Assembly: GCA_937892925.1 (NCBI GenBank)
Contig: CALBHX010000093.1
Location: 1-16,745, forward strand
Direction of reading: 5' to 3'
DNA length: 16,745 nucleotides
Origin: an uncultured Lentisphaeraceae bacterium
GTDB lineage: Bacteria > Verrucomicrobiota > Kiritimatiellia > RFP12 > DVOR01
The translations under genes and the position numbers were made by a program. Every line of letters starts with the position of its first letter. Within the stretch, counting starts at the first letter, position 1. The notes under the pieces are model-generated. The model saw only the letters and a list, made by a program, of their open reading frames with translations. It did not search any database and had not been told where the DNA came from. This document shows, piece by piece, positions 7,732 through 15,886 of the stretch.

Positions 7732-8344
7732 GTAAAATCGTATTGATCTATTTGGCATCAAATCATGACGGCCACGTTTCATTCGTTTTCAAAAGTATTG
7801 GTTGAGGCTAGAGTAACTTCATTTAAGATCTCATACCTATTCGCTTTTCCGTGTGGATTCTCTTTACCCCCATTCAATGTCGAACCCTGCTTACTCCCGT
7901 AAATATACTTTATCGTATAAAGGAACATTTTTCGGAAAAATTTGACGCCTTTCTTGAAAAACTCTAAAAAATATCTATTTCTCTCCTAACGACCTGTTTC
8001 TCAGCAACATACAGTGTGCTCTTAGTTCTTCTTACTATTTGGACTTTCGACTGTATTACATATATCTCGTACATTCTCTTTTTATTACGTTCTAAGTACA
8101 CACGGGAACTGTCCTCATTTTTAATAAATCAGGATTAATCCAGGATAAAGCCATCGAAGTCGTTCAAACGGTTTGGCAGTTCTAAAATCGGGTAAACACA
8201 ACAAAGGTCAATACCGTTACAGTACACGAAGTCAGAGAAGAAAGCTATGAAAACAAGTGCTTACATCGAAATATAATCTCTACTGCCAATCGCAATGATT
8301 TCATGACTATCTTTTATGCATCGCGTTACGAAATGGCCTATCGA
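7732..8344. other. Gene-free AT-rich intergenic region
   Basis: I find no credible coding frame, tRNA or riboswitch fold here. Small structures are two neighbouring 6-bp hairpins with 3-nt loops, CTTTAT/ATAAAG (7908-7922) and ATTTTT/AAAAAT (7927-7941), and the palindrome GGATTAATCC (8132-8141). None has the look of a terminator for a known gene. Together with 1-607 it suggests that this genome carries long, possibly decayed, intergenic stretches. Confidence 0.5.
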
Positions 8345-8373
8345 TTGTCAAAATATGGTGTTTTTGATAAAAT
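8345..8373 (+). promoter_or_regulatory. Strong sigma70-type promoter of clpC
   Basis: The -35 TTGTCA (8345-8350) and -10 TAAAAT (8368-8373) are 17 bp apart, each 5 of 6 to consensus, and the -10 has an extended TG (8365-8366). Transcription should begin near 8380, about 32 nt before the ATG. A run of eight T residues (8381-8388) begins right at the expected start. I see no CIRCE or CtsR-type operator around it. Confidence 0.7.
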
Positions 8374-8411
8374 TTGCGTGTTTTTTTTAAAAAGGTACGT
8401 GGGAGAAGTTT

Positions 8412-11030
8412 ATGAATAAACCGAATGCTGAAAATTTTTCATTAAATGCCCGTCGTTCGCTCCGCCAAGCGGAGATTGAAGCTTTACGGTTACGGTCAGA
8501 TCATGTAGGGACGCAACATCTGGTCTTAGCATTTCTTTCAATTGATTGTGCAGCATGTCATGTGTTGCGGACGTTAGGCGTGTCGTTTCATGACATGAAG
8601 GCGCGATTGGAGGCCGTGACCATGGAAGGAGGCGTAGCGGAAGAACTTACGCCGGAACAACTTCCGTGGTCATCACGCGCCATGAAGATTTGTGAAATGG
8701 CTCGAGCGTTGGCTTCTGCTTACGGTAAACAAGAGATAGACACGTTATGTTTGCTGTTAGCGGTTGTCTCCGAGGGGGGGGGATTAGGGGCTCAAATTCT
8801 TTGTCAGTATGGCATCGTGAAAGAGTCTCTGGCTCGGTTTATGCCCAAACCCACAGAAGAAGAACCTCCACAAGTTACGGAAACTTCGGCACAAGAGCAA
8901 GTTCAGCAGGAGGCTCCCAATCCGTCTTTTGACGCAGTAGCAAAAGCGAAACTACCCGCGCTGGAACTCTTCGGAAGAGACTTGACGGCATTAGCGGAGG
9001 CCGGAAAAATGGATCCGGTTATCGGTCGAGAAAAGGAGACTCATCGACTATTGCAGATTTTGAGTCGCCGTGGCAAGAATAATGCCGTCTTAATCGGTGA
9101 AGCTGGTGTTGGGAAAACTGCAGTGGTTGAGGGGTTGGCTCAGCAGATTGTATCCGGAGCAGTACCAGAGGTAATGCTTAGGAAACGAGTAATTGCGTTG
9201 GACATGGCTCTTTTAGTAGCTGGTACGCAATATCGAGGACAATTTGAAGAGCGACTGAAACGGGTCATCAGCGAGGTGGTCAAGAGCGGTAACGTGATTC
9301 TTTTCCTAGATGAGTTACATACCATTGTTGGGGCTGGTGGTAGTGAAGGTGCGATGGATGCTGCCAACATTATTAAACCGGCTTTAGCACGTGGAGAATT
9401 CCAATGTATTGGTGCGACCACACTCAGTGAATATCGTAAAAGTATCGAAAAAGACAATGCATTGGAGCGTCGCTTTCAAACGGTTTTGGTAGAAGAGCCT
9501 ACACAGGAGCAAGCATTAGAGATTGTCTCCGGCGTAGCGGGAAAATATGCCGAACATCACCATGTTCGCTATACGCCGGCAGCATTAGAGGCAGCCGTGC
9601 ACCTGACAGCACGTTATCAGCCTGGAAGACAGCTACCCGATAAGGCAATTGACGCGATTGATGAGGCAGGCGCAAGGGTACGAATGGCAGTATCGATGCG
9701 CCCGAATTCTATGTGCCGTCTAGAAAAATTGACACGTAAATATCGTGTATTAAAAGAAGCAGCTGTTGCTACAGAAGATTTTGATACTGCCGCGACATTC
9801 CGTGCCAAAGAAAAAGAGGCATCCGAGCACTATACGCAAGCTTTTAAGCGGTGGCATGATCGACAGTACGAACGGCATTTGACTGTAACGGAAGAAACTA
9901 TAGCACAGACGATTTCTGAAGCCACCGGAATCCCTGTTGGGCAAATGATTGGCGGTGAAAATGAACGGCTGTTGGCGCTCGAAACTGAGATGAATGCTGC
10001 AGTACTTGGCCAGCAGGACGCTGTTGGCATCGTAGCTCGAGCGCTACGGCGTGCCGGTGTCGGAATGAAAGATCCTACCCGACCGATCGGTTCTTTCCTG
10101 TTCCTTGGACCAACGGGCGTTGGAAAGACACTTCTGGCGAAAGTTCTGGCGTCAACACTTTTTGGAGATCCAAAAGCGTTGATCCAACTGGACATGTCTG
10201 AGTATCAGGAGCAATTTAATGCGAGCCGTTTAGTTGGGGCACCTCCTGGTTATGTGGGATACGAAGAAGGCGGCCAACTTACAGAACGTGTCCGCCGTCG
10301 GCCTTATTCAGTTATCCTTTTCGATGAAATTGAGAAAGCACATCCAGATGTGTTGAACATGCTTTTGCAGATTTTGGAAGATGGACATTTGACGGATGGC
10401 CTGGGGCGTCAGGTTGATTTTCGAAATACCGTAATCATTCTTACATCAAACATTGGATGTAATTTCGCGATGGAAGCCCCTACTGTCGGATTTCTTCCAG
10501 GAGAAGAGTCTAAGGGAGTTCTCATGGCTCATGATGCGTTGCGTACTAAAATTCTGGCAGAAGTACGTAAACATATGAAACCGGAACTCATCGCCAGATT
10601 TGATGAGTTGGTGGTCTTTCATGCGCTTTCCCGTGAAGTTATAAAACAAATTTTGGATGCCGAATTGACAAAAGTACGTGAGCGTTTAGCCAATACAGGT
10701 GTTCATTTTGAATTGGATGAGGCGGCACAGACGCTTCTGTTGAACGCGGCTATGAAGCCTGAACAGGGGGCTCGCCCACTTCGACGGGCAGTAGAACGGT
10801 TAGTAGAGGATCCATTGGCGGACGCGTGTTTAACGGCGGATTCTAATAGAAAAACATTCCTTCTGTCTCCTGGCCCTGTAAGTGCTATGGGCGACCGGGT
10901 ATTAATTGCGACCCAAAAGCCTTCCTCTTTACCAATGAAAATTACAAAAAAGAAGACCTCTTTATCCGTACGAAGTCCACGAAAGACCATTCGTAAGAAA
11001 GAGGTTACCCTTTCACCTAAGAAAGTCTAA
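8412..11030 (+). CDS. clpC: ClpC-type AAA+ ATPase, unfoldase subunit of Clp protease
   Basis: This 872-residue HSP100 ATPase unfolds proteins in the cytoplasm and passes them to ClpP. The Clp-N repeat domain covers about 8-140, followed by a Pro/Gln/Glu-rich linker. D1 has Walker A GEAGVGKT (229-236), Walker B VILFLDE (295-301) and the arginine finger LERRF (351-355). A short middle domain with a UVR-like segment (about 436-470) distinguishes ClpC from ClpA and ClpB. D2 has GPTGVGKT (566-573), VILFDE (634-639) and sensor-2 GARPLRR (786-792). The tripeptide VGF (692-694) fits the ClpP-docking loop. The C-terminus (about 835-872) is an unusually lysine/serine-rich tail. GGGAGAAG just before the ATG is the ribosome-binding site. 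A G9 run (8774-8782) lies in the N-domain. No ctsR, mcsA, mcsB or clpP gene is nearby; it looks like a single-gene transcript. Confidence 0.95.
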   Translation: MNKPNAENFSLNARRSLRQAEIEALRLRSDHVGTQHLVLAFLSIDCAACHVLRTLGVSFHDMKARLEAVTMEGGVAEELTPEQLPWSSRAMKICEMARALASAYGKQEIDTLCLLLAVVSEGGGLGAQILCQYGIVKESLARFMPKPTEEEPPQVTETSAQEQVQQEAPNPSFDAVAKAKLPALELFGRDLTALAEAGKMDPVIGREKETHRLLQILSRRGKNNAVLIGEAGVGKTAVVEGLAQQIVSGAVPEVMLRKRVIALDMALLVAGTQYRGQFEERLKRVISEVVKSGNVILFLDELHTIVGAGGSEGAMDAANIIKPALARGEFQCIGATTLSEYRKSIEKDNALERRFQTVLVEEPTQEQALEIVSGVAGKYAEHHHVRYTPAALEAAVHLTARYQPGRQLPDKAIDAIDEAGARVRMAVSMRPNSMCRLEKLTRKYRVLKEAAVATEDFDTAATFRAKEKEASEHYTQAFKRWHDRQYERHLTVTEETIAQTISEATGIPVGQMIGGENERLLALETEMNAAVLGQQDAVGIVARALRRAGVGMKDPTRPIGSFLFLGPTGVGKTLLAKVLASTLFGDPKALIQLDMSEYQEQFNASRLVGAPPGYVGYEEGGQLTERVRRRPYSVILFDEIEKAHPDVLNMLLQILEDGHLTDGLGRQVDFRNTVIILTSNIGCNFAMEAPTVGFLPGEESKGVLMAHDALRTKILAEVRKHMKPELIARFDELVVFHALSREVIKQILDAELTKVRERLANTGVHFELDEAAQTLLLNAAMKPEQGARPLRRAVERLVEDPLADACLTADSNRKTFLLSPGPVSAMGDRVLIATQKPSSLPMKITKKKTSLSVRSPRKTIRKKEVTLSPKKV
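8774..8782 (+). repeat. G9 homopolymer inside clpC
   Basis: Nine consecutive G residues encode part of Glu-Gly-Gly-Gly (residues 121-124) between the Clp-N repeats and the linker. A one-base insertion would shift into a frame that ends within about 50 codons (stop near 8930), removing both ATPase domains. Confidence 0.9.
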
Positions 11031-11059
11031 TCTTTTACGAAACACTTATTACATATTGT

Positions 11060-11092
11060 GGGCAACACATGTTAATATGTGTTGCCCTTTTT
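11060..11092 (+). terminator. Intrinsic terminator of clpC
   Basis: GGGCAACACAT (11060-11070) and ATGTGTTGCCC (11077-11087) form a perfect 11-bp stem with a 6-nt loop, followed directly by T5 (11088-11092). It starts 30 bp after the clpC stop. The minus-strand side lacks a T-tract, so it mainly serves clpC, although it also lies beyond the 3' end of the convergent metallopeptidase gene. Confidence 0.9.
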
Positions 11093-11109
11093 AGTATAAG
11101 CAGTTACGC

Positions 11110-11139
11110 ATGAATAATAATGAATAATTATGAATGATT
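11110..11139. repeat. Three tandem 10-bp repeats at a gene end
   Basis: ATGAATAATA, ATGAATAATT and ATGAATGATT follow each other directly. The minus-strand metallopeptidase stop (11128-11130) lies across the junction of the second and third units, so the third unit encodes its last residues (NHS). This looks like a small tandem duplication that touches the C-terminus. Confidence 0.6.
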
Positions 11140-11865
11140 AAATAGCGATAAATCTAAATAATTTGAAACGGGAAGATAGTGAACAAGCGCACGCGGCAGC
11201 CAATCTGGCATAAACGCTGTTAACGCACGCCAAAAATTCGGCGAATGATTGAAATGGTGAAGATGTATTAATTCATGCGCAAGCGTTTCGGCAACAATCG
11301 ATTCAGGCCAGAGGCAGAGCCTTGAACTAAGACGAATCTCCCCTGTTCGGAGACATTGCCCTAGAACGGCTGGACGTAACGGTTTAATGACAAGGCTACT
11401 GGGATACTTCAGCAGCCGAGAACTCCACTTATCAAGAAACATTTGTGCACGTATTTTCAGTTGGGCTTCACAAAATATATTCAGTCGCGTATGAAGTTGA
11501 GAAACGGAGGCCTCACGTCGAAAGGTTATAATGAGCGTTGACGTTTCCTGATCTAACCAAGTGTCGTTATATCCGGTAAACGGCCTTAAACGAAAAGGCA
11601 ACGGGCGTCCAAAAAAGATAAATTCATTCCGTTTCAGACGGTGAACAGCAGGAGAATGCTGTGCTTCCCATGCGGTTAATAACTGATCCGCCGTGAAAGT
11701 GGCATGATGCCTCGGTAAAAATACTCCAACAACTCCATGAGCGGGTACAAAAAGGATGGTGTCGTCACGCAACGTTCGTTCTGCCAAATTTGTTCGTGTT
11801 TGTCTGAAACAGAACACACGGTACCCAGCAAATGTTGACATGGGTGGCTGAATGGAACAAAACAT
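11128..11865 (-). CDS. YgjP-type (DUF45/WLM-like) zinc metallopeptidase
   Basis: This 245-residue predicted cytoplasmic metalloprotease has no known substrate. The zinc site is HELIH (197-201), with His207 in NHSPNFW as the likely third ligand; HELxHxxxxNHSxxFW is the hallmark of the YgjP/DUF45 group. Upstream, the usual WGSC of the family is replaced by LGQC (168-171), followed by GEIRLSSRLCLWP. The N-terminal half is strand-rich, is poorly conserved, and matches only the general domain layout. A start at 11865 is supported by GAGGAG (11882-11877) 11 nt upstream; Met9 (11841) is an alternative. It follows the oligopeptidase by 47 bp and is the last gene of the minus-strand unit. There is no signal peptide or TM segment. 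Confidence 0.8.
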   Translation of the reverse strand: MFCSIQPPMSTFAGYRVFCFRQTRTNLAERTLRDDTILFVPAHGVVGVFLPRHHATFTADQLLTAWEAQHSPAVHRLKRNEFIFFGRPLPFRLRPFTGYNDTWLDQETSTLIITFRREASVSQLHTRLNIFCEAQLKIRAQMFLDKWSSRLLKYPSSLVIKPLRPAVLGQCLRTGEIRLSSRLCLWPESIVAETLAHELIHLHHFNHSPNFWRALTAFMPDWLPRALVHYLPVSNYLDLSLFNHS

Positions 11866-11912
11866 TGGCAGAACATCTCCTCACCGAGATCTACGCGAGG
11901 AAAGAGTATTTT

Positions 11913-13913
11913 CTACAACAAACCCTCTTGGCGAAGGATCGCTGTTGGATCCGGCTCTCGCCCCATCAGTTGCCGAAAGACGTCTTCTGCAGGCAAAGAT
12001 CCGCCTAATGCAAGAAATGTATTCCGATAACGCCTACACATGGCTCCTCGTTTAGCGGCCGGAGCGTTAATGTACGCAGCATATATATCAGCAGAAAGAG
12101 TCTCACTCCATTTGTAAGAATAATAGCCTGCAGCATACCCTCCGGAAAAAATATGAGTAAACGCACAAAGGAAACGATCGTCTTCATGCATAGGCGTGGG
12201 TAAAAGTTTTTTCGAAAACGCCGATTTACAGGCATTAGCACATTTAAACCTTTTCGGATAAGCTTTTGAATGCAAAAAAAGGTCTGTCTGTGCGAAAAGA
12301 AGTTGACGAACAAGAGCATTACCGGCACGATAGGTTCGTTTGAGTGCAATTTTTTTTGCAAGCTCAAGCGGCAACGATTTCCCTGTATCAATATGCCTAG
12401 AGAGCTTACGCAGTAACACTGGATCATTTGGGAATTGTTCTAAGAACTGAGAGGCAATTTCCACGGCATCCCATTCAACATTATTTATTCCGGAACAGGT
12501 GGGCGAATCAACCCGTGTAAGCATTTCTTGGAGTGCATGCCCCATCTCATGAAAAAGCGTGGTTACTTCATAGAGACTCATAGTAGCAGGGGATTTCCTC
12601 CGTGGAGGCTTCTGATTACAACAGACAACAGCAATTGGAAGCTGACAACGTGTTTCAAAGTCGCGTGTACGAATTTCATTCATCCAGGCACCCCCATTTT
12701 TTGTTCCTGGACGAGCGTAGGGATCAAAATAAAGGCCAGCAATAAGTTCTTTTCCCTCAGTCAAAAGTTGATAAAACTGAACATCGGAATGCCATGCATG
12801 AACTTTTGACGCAGGGACACGTTTGAACGTGACACCAAATCGTTTCTGAATAAGAGCGAAAAGCTCTTCCAACACATGTTCCATAGGGAAGTAGGAACGC
12901 AACGTTTCCTCGTCATAACCAAAAAGGACTTGTGATTGTTTTTCAATCCAAAAAGCCTTATCCCACGGATTTAATTTACCTTTAAAACCTCTAGACTTGG
13001 CGAATTTAGCCAGGGCGATGTCCTCTGCCTTTGCTGCTGGTTTTCCAACATTAGCCATAGGAGCAAGCAGTGCGAAGACGCGATCAGGCGAACCTGCCAT
13101 TTTTGAGGCTGTGGATAAATGCGCATAATCCTCATAACCTAAAATGTCGGCTATCTTTTGTCGAATCTTAAGTATCTTTTCAATGAGGGGGGCATTATTT
13201 AGTTTTCCATTTGATGCACGTGTTACACGGGCACGCCAGAAACGTTCCCGCACAGCAGGACTTTCAGCATAGCGCATGATCGCATCATAAGTAGCGAAGT
13301 CAATCCCTAATTCCCAAGGGCCTTGACCATGAAGCAAGTCTTTCGGAATACCAGCAGATTCATCCGGTGCGATCGTAATTCGTGCGGCCTTTTCAGCATC
13401 CAAAACATGATTGGAAAAGGTCATGGAAAGTGCAGCGAGGGATTTCTGAAGTGTATTAAAGTATCGGCGAGTGGAACCCGTGAGTCCAACACCTGCATTA
13501 CGCATGGTTTGAATAGAACGAGCAAGCACGTGTCGTTGCCAAGCAGTGAGATCGGGGTGTTCCTGCAATGAAAGCATCCCCTCATAAAGGCGTTTACTTT
13601 GTGAGACTTTCAGTGAGAGGGCAATTATCGCCGGTTGCCAACGCGTTTCAATCGATCGCCATGCCTCAGAATTAACGACACTGGTTAGATGAGATAATAC
13701 ACCCCAAATTTCAAATGGCTCGCGTGTAGCCAACATTGGTGCAATTATCAGGCCATGCCAAGAAATATCCAACTGTTTTTCAACGAATGAAAAGGCTTGT
13801 TCTGCCTTTGGCAAAGAGACCTTCAGTGCGGCCTCACAAAGTTCTGGAGTCATTGCATCATACTGTGGCATCCAGGCATCTGAACAGAAAGGATTGGAAA
13901 CTGTTGTAGACAT
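11913..13913 (-). CDS. prlC: Oligopeptidase A-like M3 zinc metallopeptidase
   Basis: This M3 peptidase (thimet oligopeptidase/OpdA clan) should cleave short peptides in the cytoplasm, including signal-peptide fragments and products of Clp/Lon proteolysis. The 666-residue length is normal. The zinc motif is HEMGH (455-459, Glu456 as catalytic base), with Glu485 in VEWDAVEIASQ as the third ligand. The C-terminal substrate-binding loop GYAAGYYSYKWS (592-603) resembles GYDAQYYGYLWS of the family. GGAWMNEIRTR (408-418) is another family block. There is no signal peptide. The ATG at 13913 has a modest AGGAA 11 nt upstream. It starts 38 bp after the transferase gene and is followed 47 bp later by a second metallopeptidase, an arrangement that suggests shared transcription. 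The symbol prlC (opdA) is used by homology. Confidence 0.92.
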   Translation of the reverse strand: MSTTVSNPFCSDAWMPQYDAMTPELCEAALKVSLPKAEQAFSFVEKQLDISWHGLIIAPMLATREPFEIWGVLSHLTSVVNSEAWRSIETRWQPAIIALSLKVSQSKRLYEGMLSLQEHPDLTAWQRHVLARSIQTMRNAGVGLTGSTRRYFNTLQKSLAALSMTFSNHVLDAEKAARITIAPDESAGIPKDLLHGQGPWELGIDFATYDAIMRYAESPAVRERFWRARVTRASNGKLNNAPLIEKILKIRQKIADILGYEDYAHLSTASKMAGSPDRVFALLAPMANVGKPAAKAEDIALAKFAKSRGFKGKLNPWDKAFWIEKQSQVLFGYDEETLRSYFPMEHVLEELFALIQKRFGVTFKRVPASKVHAWHSDVQFYQLLTEGKELIAGLYFDPYARPGTKNGGAWMNEIRTRDFETRCQLPIAVVCCNQKPPRRKSPATMSLYEVTTLFHEMGHALQEMLTRVDSPTCSGINNVEWDAVEIASQFLEQFPNDPVLLRKLSRHIDTGKSLPLELAKKIALKRTYRAGNALVRQLLFAQTDLFLHSKAYPKRFKCANACKSAFSKKLLPTPMHEDDRFLCAFTHIFSGGYAAGYYSYKWSETLSADIYAAYINAPAAKRGAMCRRYRNTFLALGGSLPAEDVFRQLMGREPDPTAILRQEGLL

Positions 13914-13951
13914 GATGAACTTCTTTCCTGATAAGTAACAAATGAATGCCT

Positions 13952-15886
13952 TTATAACGTTGAAGAGAGCGAAACCGTAGACTCTTCAAGCATACATTTC
14001 GTCAACGATAACTTATGATTCTGACAAAACGCCTGAATATCCGCCAAACGAGAATCTGGGATCGTAGGTGTCGTTAGAATAATTTTTGTAGGTTGAATCC
14101 GCTGGAAATAGGCATGATCTTCAAGAACTTCTAATGGCCCAAGAATCGGAATACCATAAAACACGCGTCCACGTAATCCGCGATCGTCATCCAGAATACC
14201 TAAAAGTGCCACATGATTACATGTAACATTTGCGTTATAGATAGTCAAATACGCACTCAAGTTAAGGCCTGCTCCGTAAAACAATACCCTCTCGATTGAA
14301 TGATCAATGAGAGCAGCTCGGCATAGTTGTCGATTTTCAAACGCTGACAAATATTGCAGAAAAGCAGTGCGTGCCAAGCGAATACAAATAAGTGGCAGGG
14401 GCAACAACATCGCCCATAACATATGCAAACGCAACAATGCAGAACTAAGTTCTGGACGAACGAATGAAATACCGATGTGAGAAATACACGATCCTAAGAA
14501 AATCGCTATCAAAATTGAAAACCTATCTCGAGGCATACTCCTTCCCCAGATTCGCGTATAAGCCTTTGAAAATGTCATAAATACGATCACTGGCACCGCA
14601 TACACAAGAAAGACATTACTCCATTGAATACCTGAAAGCGCCGGTAATAACGGATGAAGCAGCAAAATAAGAAAGAAGAAAAGTACAACCATAGAAACTA
14701 TGTCACATAGAATATATGTAGGTATAGCAATAGCTTTACGTCCATTGCGAGATCCAGGCTTAGCTAACAAATGTCCTGCATCCCATAATTCAACATTCGT
14801 CATCATGCGAACAATTACAAAAACGAAGCCGAGAAATCCAATCAAAAAGATTGATGCCTTACTTTGCTTAACTGCAAGGGTAATAAATCCCAAAATAACA
14901 AGGCCAATACCTAAACAATACAGACTCCAAACAGCGACACGTTGATTCCCTTTTGCCAAAGAAAGAAACCGATGATGAAGATGTTCACGATCTGCCGTCA
15001 TAACCATCTTCGCTTCCCCTGTCCCCTCCTTTTTCTCTGAATCTTCTGTACACAACATTACATGCCGAAGTGTTCTGCGCAAAATAGCCAGGAATGTATC
15101 AACAATCGGAACTCCTAAGAAAAGAACCGGAAGCCCCATGGAAACCAGAAATGCGTCACCTCTTCGAGATGTTAATGCAAAGGTGGCTAAAGTCAAACCA
15201 ATGAACAAACTCCCAGAATCACCAAGAAAAACGGTTGCAGGATTGTAGTTATAACGTAAAAATCCAAGAAGTGCACCAATTAGTATCAGTGCAACCAAAG
15301 GAATTTCCGTAGGATTAACAAAATATCCTACTCCAATCATACCAATAGTCGCAATAATCGCCAGTCCGGATGAAAGTCCGTCTAACCCATCAATTAAGTT
15401 AAACGCATTGATAATTGCAATGTACCAAACCAACGTCAGTGGAACATATGCCCATGGCGAAGCCCAAAATACCCCCCAGGAAGTAGGTAAAATGAGTCTG
15501 GCCCCCCCCCAACACATCACGCCTGCAACAATGAGTTGAATCATCAGTTTAAACAATGGTGATAACCCAAATCGATCATCTACGAACCCGACTGTAACCA
15601 AAATTATTGTGGCTACACAAAAGGTAGGCAGGATTGGAACAAAAACTTTATCTTCCGCCAAAAGATTTGGACACACAACATACGTTACGATCAGTGCACT
15701 AAAGAACGCCGCTACTACCGCCAACCCACCACCCCGTGGAATTGGCGTCCTGTTGACACGACGCGGATCGGGCAAATCAACGGCTCCAATTCGTTTCATA
15801 AAGCCGCGCACAAGTGGTGTCAAGAACAAAGCCAGAAGGCAAGCTACACTCGCCATACAGATCGCGTGAATGAATCCTAGAATCAT
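13952..15886 (-). CDS. WecA-type sugar-1-phosphate transferase fused to a CapD/FlaA1-like N-terminal module
   Basis: This 644-residue membrane protein has two parts. Residues 1-370 are a polyprenyl-phosphate sugar-1-phosphate transferase (MraY/WecA/TagO family). The motifs are DLPDPRR...PIPRGGG (37-54), VDDRFGL (102-108), NAFNLIDGLDGL (160-171), FLGDSGS (220-226) and DREHLHHRF (299-307). It should load a HexNAc-1-phosphate on a lipid carrier. Residues about 389-640 resemble the front half of CapD/FlaA1/PglF sugar-nucleotide dehydratases. They contain about four more TM helices, a KAYTRIWGRS loop (441-450), then a Rossmann-like CoA_binding_3-type fold (VLFYGAG 534-540, LGILDDDRGLRGRVFYGIPILG 562-583). 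The catalytic dehydratase domain is missing. ATG 15886 overlaps the aminotransferase stop by 4 bp, with GGAGGAG 8 nt upstream. A G9 tract is in the coding strand at 15510-15502. Confidence 0.88.
   Translation of the reverse strand: MILGFIHAICMASVACLLALFLTPLVRGFMKRIGAVDLPDPRRVNRTPIPRGGGLAVVAAFFSALIVTYVVCPNLLAEDKVFVPILPTFCVATIILVTVGFVDDRFGLSPLFKLMIQLIVAGVMCWGGARLILPTSWGVFWASPWAYVPLTLVWYIAIINAFNLIDGLDGLSSGLAIIATIGMIGVGYFVNPTEIPLVALILIGALLGFLRYNYNPATVFLGDSGSLFIGLTLATFALTSRRGDAFLVSMGLPVLFLGVPIVDTFLAILRRTLRHVMLCTEDSEKKEGTGEAKMVMTADREHLHHRFLSLAKGNQRVAVWSLYCLGIGLVILGFITLAVKQSKASIFLIGFLGFVFVIVRMMTNVELWDAGHLLAKPGSRNGRKAIAIPTYILCDIVSMVVLFFFLILLLHPLLPALSGIQWSNVFLVYAVPVIVFMTFSKAYTRIWGRSMPRDRFSILIAIFLGSCISHIGISFVRPELSSALLRLHMLWAMLLPLPLICIRLARTAFLQYLSAFENRQLCRAALIDHSIERVLFYGAGLNLSAYLTIYNANVTCNHVALLGILDDDRGLRGRVFYGIPILGPLEVLEDHAYFQRIQPTKIILTTPTIPDSRLADIQAFCQNHKLSLTKCMLEESTVSLSSTL
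15502..15510 (-). repeat. G9 homopolymer (C9 on plus strand) in the transferase gene
   Basis: On the coding strand nine consecutive G residues fall in codons 126-129 (Trp-Gly-Gly-Ala), at the end of a TM helix before most of the catalytic motifs. A change of one base would destroy the NxxNxxDGxDGL, FLGDSGS and HLHH motifs and the whole C-terminal module. Confidence 0.9.

Noticed and set aside
7732..8411. tRNA, riboswitch or heat-shock operator (CIRCE/CtsR-type) upstream of clpC
   Set aside because: I looked for a T-loop GTTCGAAT-like sequence, long conserved stems and the known repeat operators and found none.
11852..12055. 67-codon plus-strand frame at the oligopeptidase/metallopeptidase junction
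   Set aside because: It is antisense to the C-terminus of the M3 peptidase and the 5' end of the next gene; no independent signal supports it.
13323..13571. 82-codon plus-strand frame antisense to the M3 peptidase gene
   Set aside because: It is a shadow frame with no motif and no ribosome-binding site.
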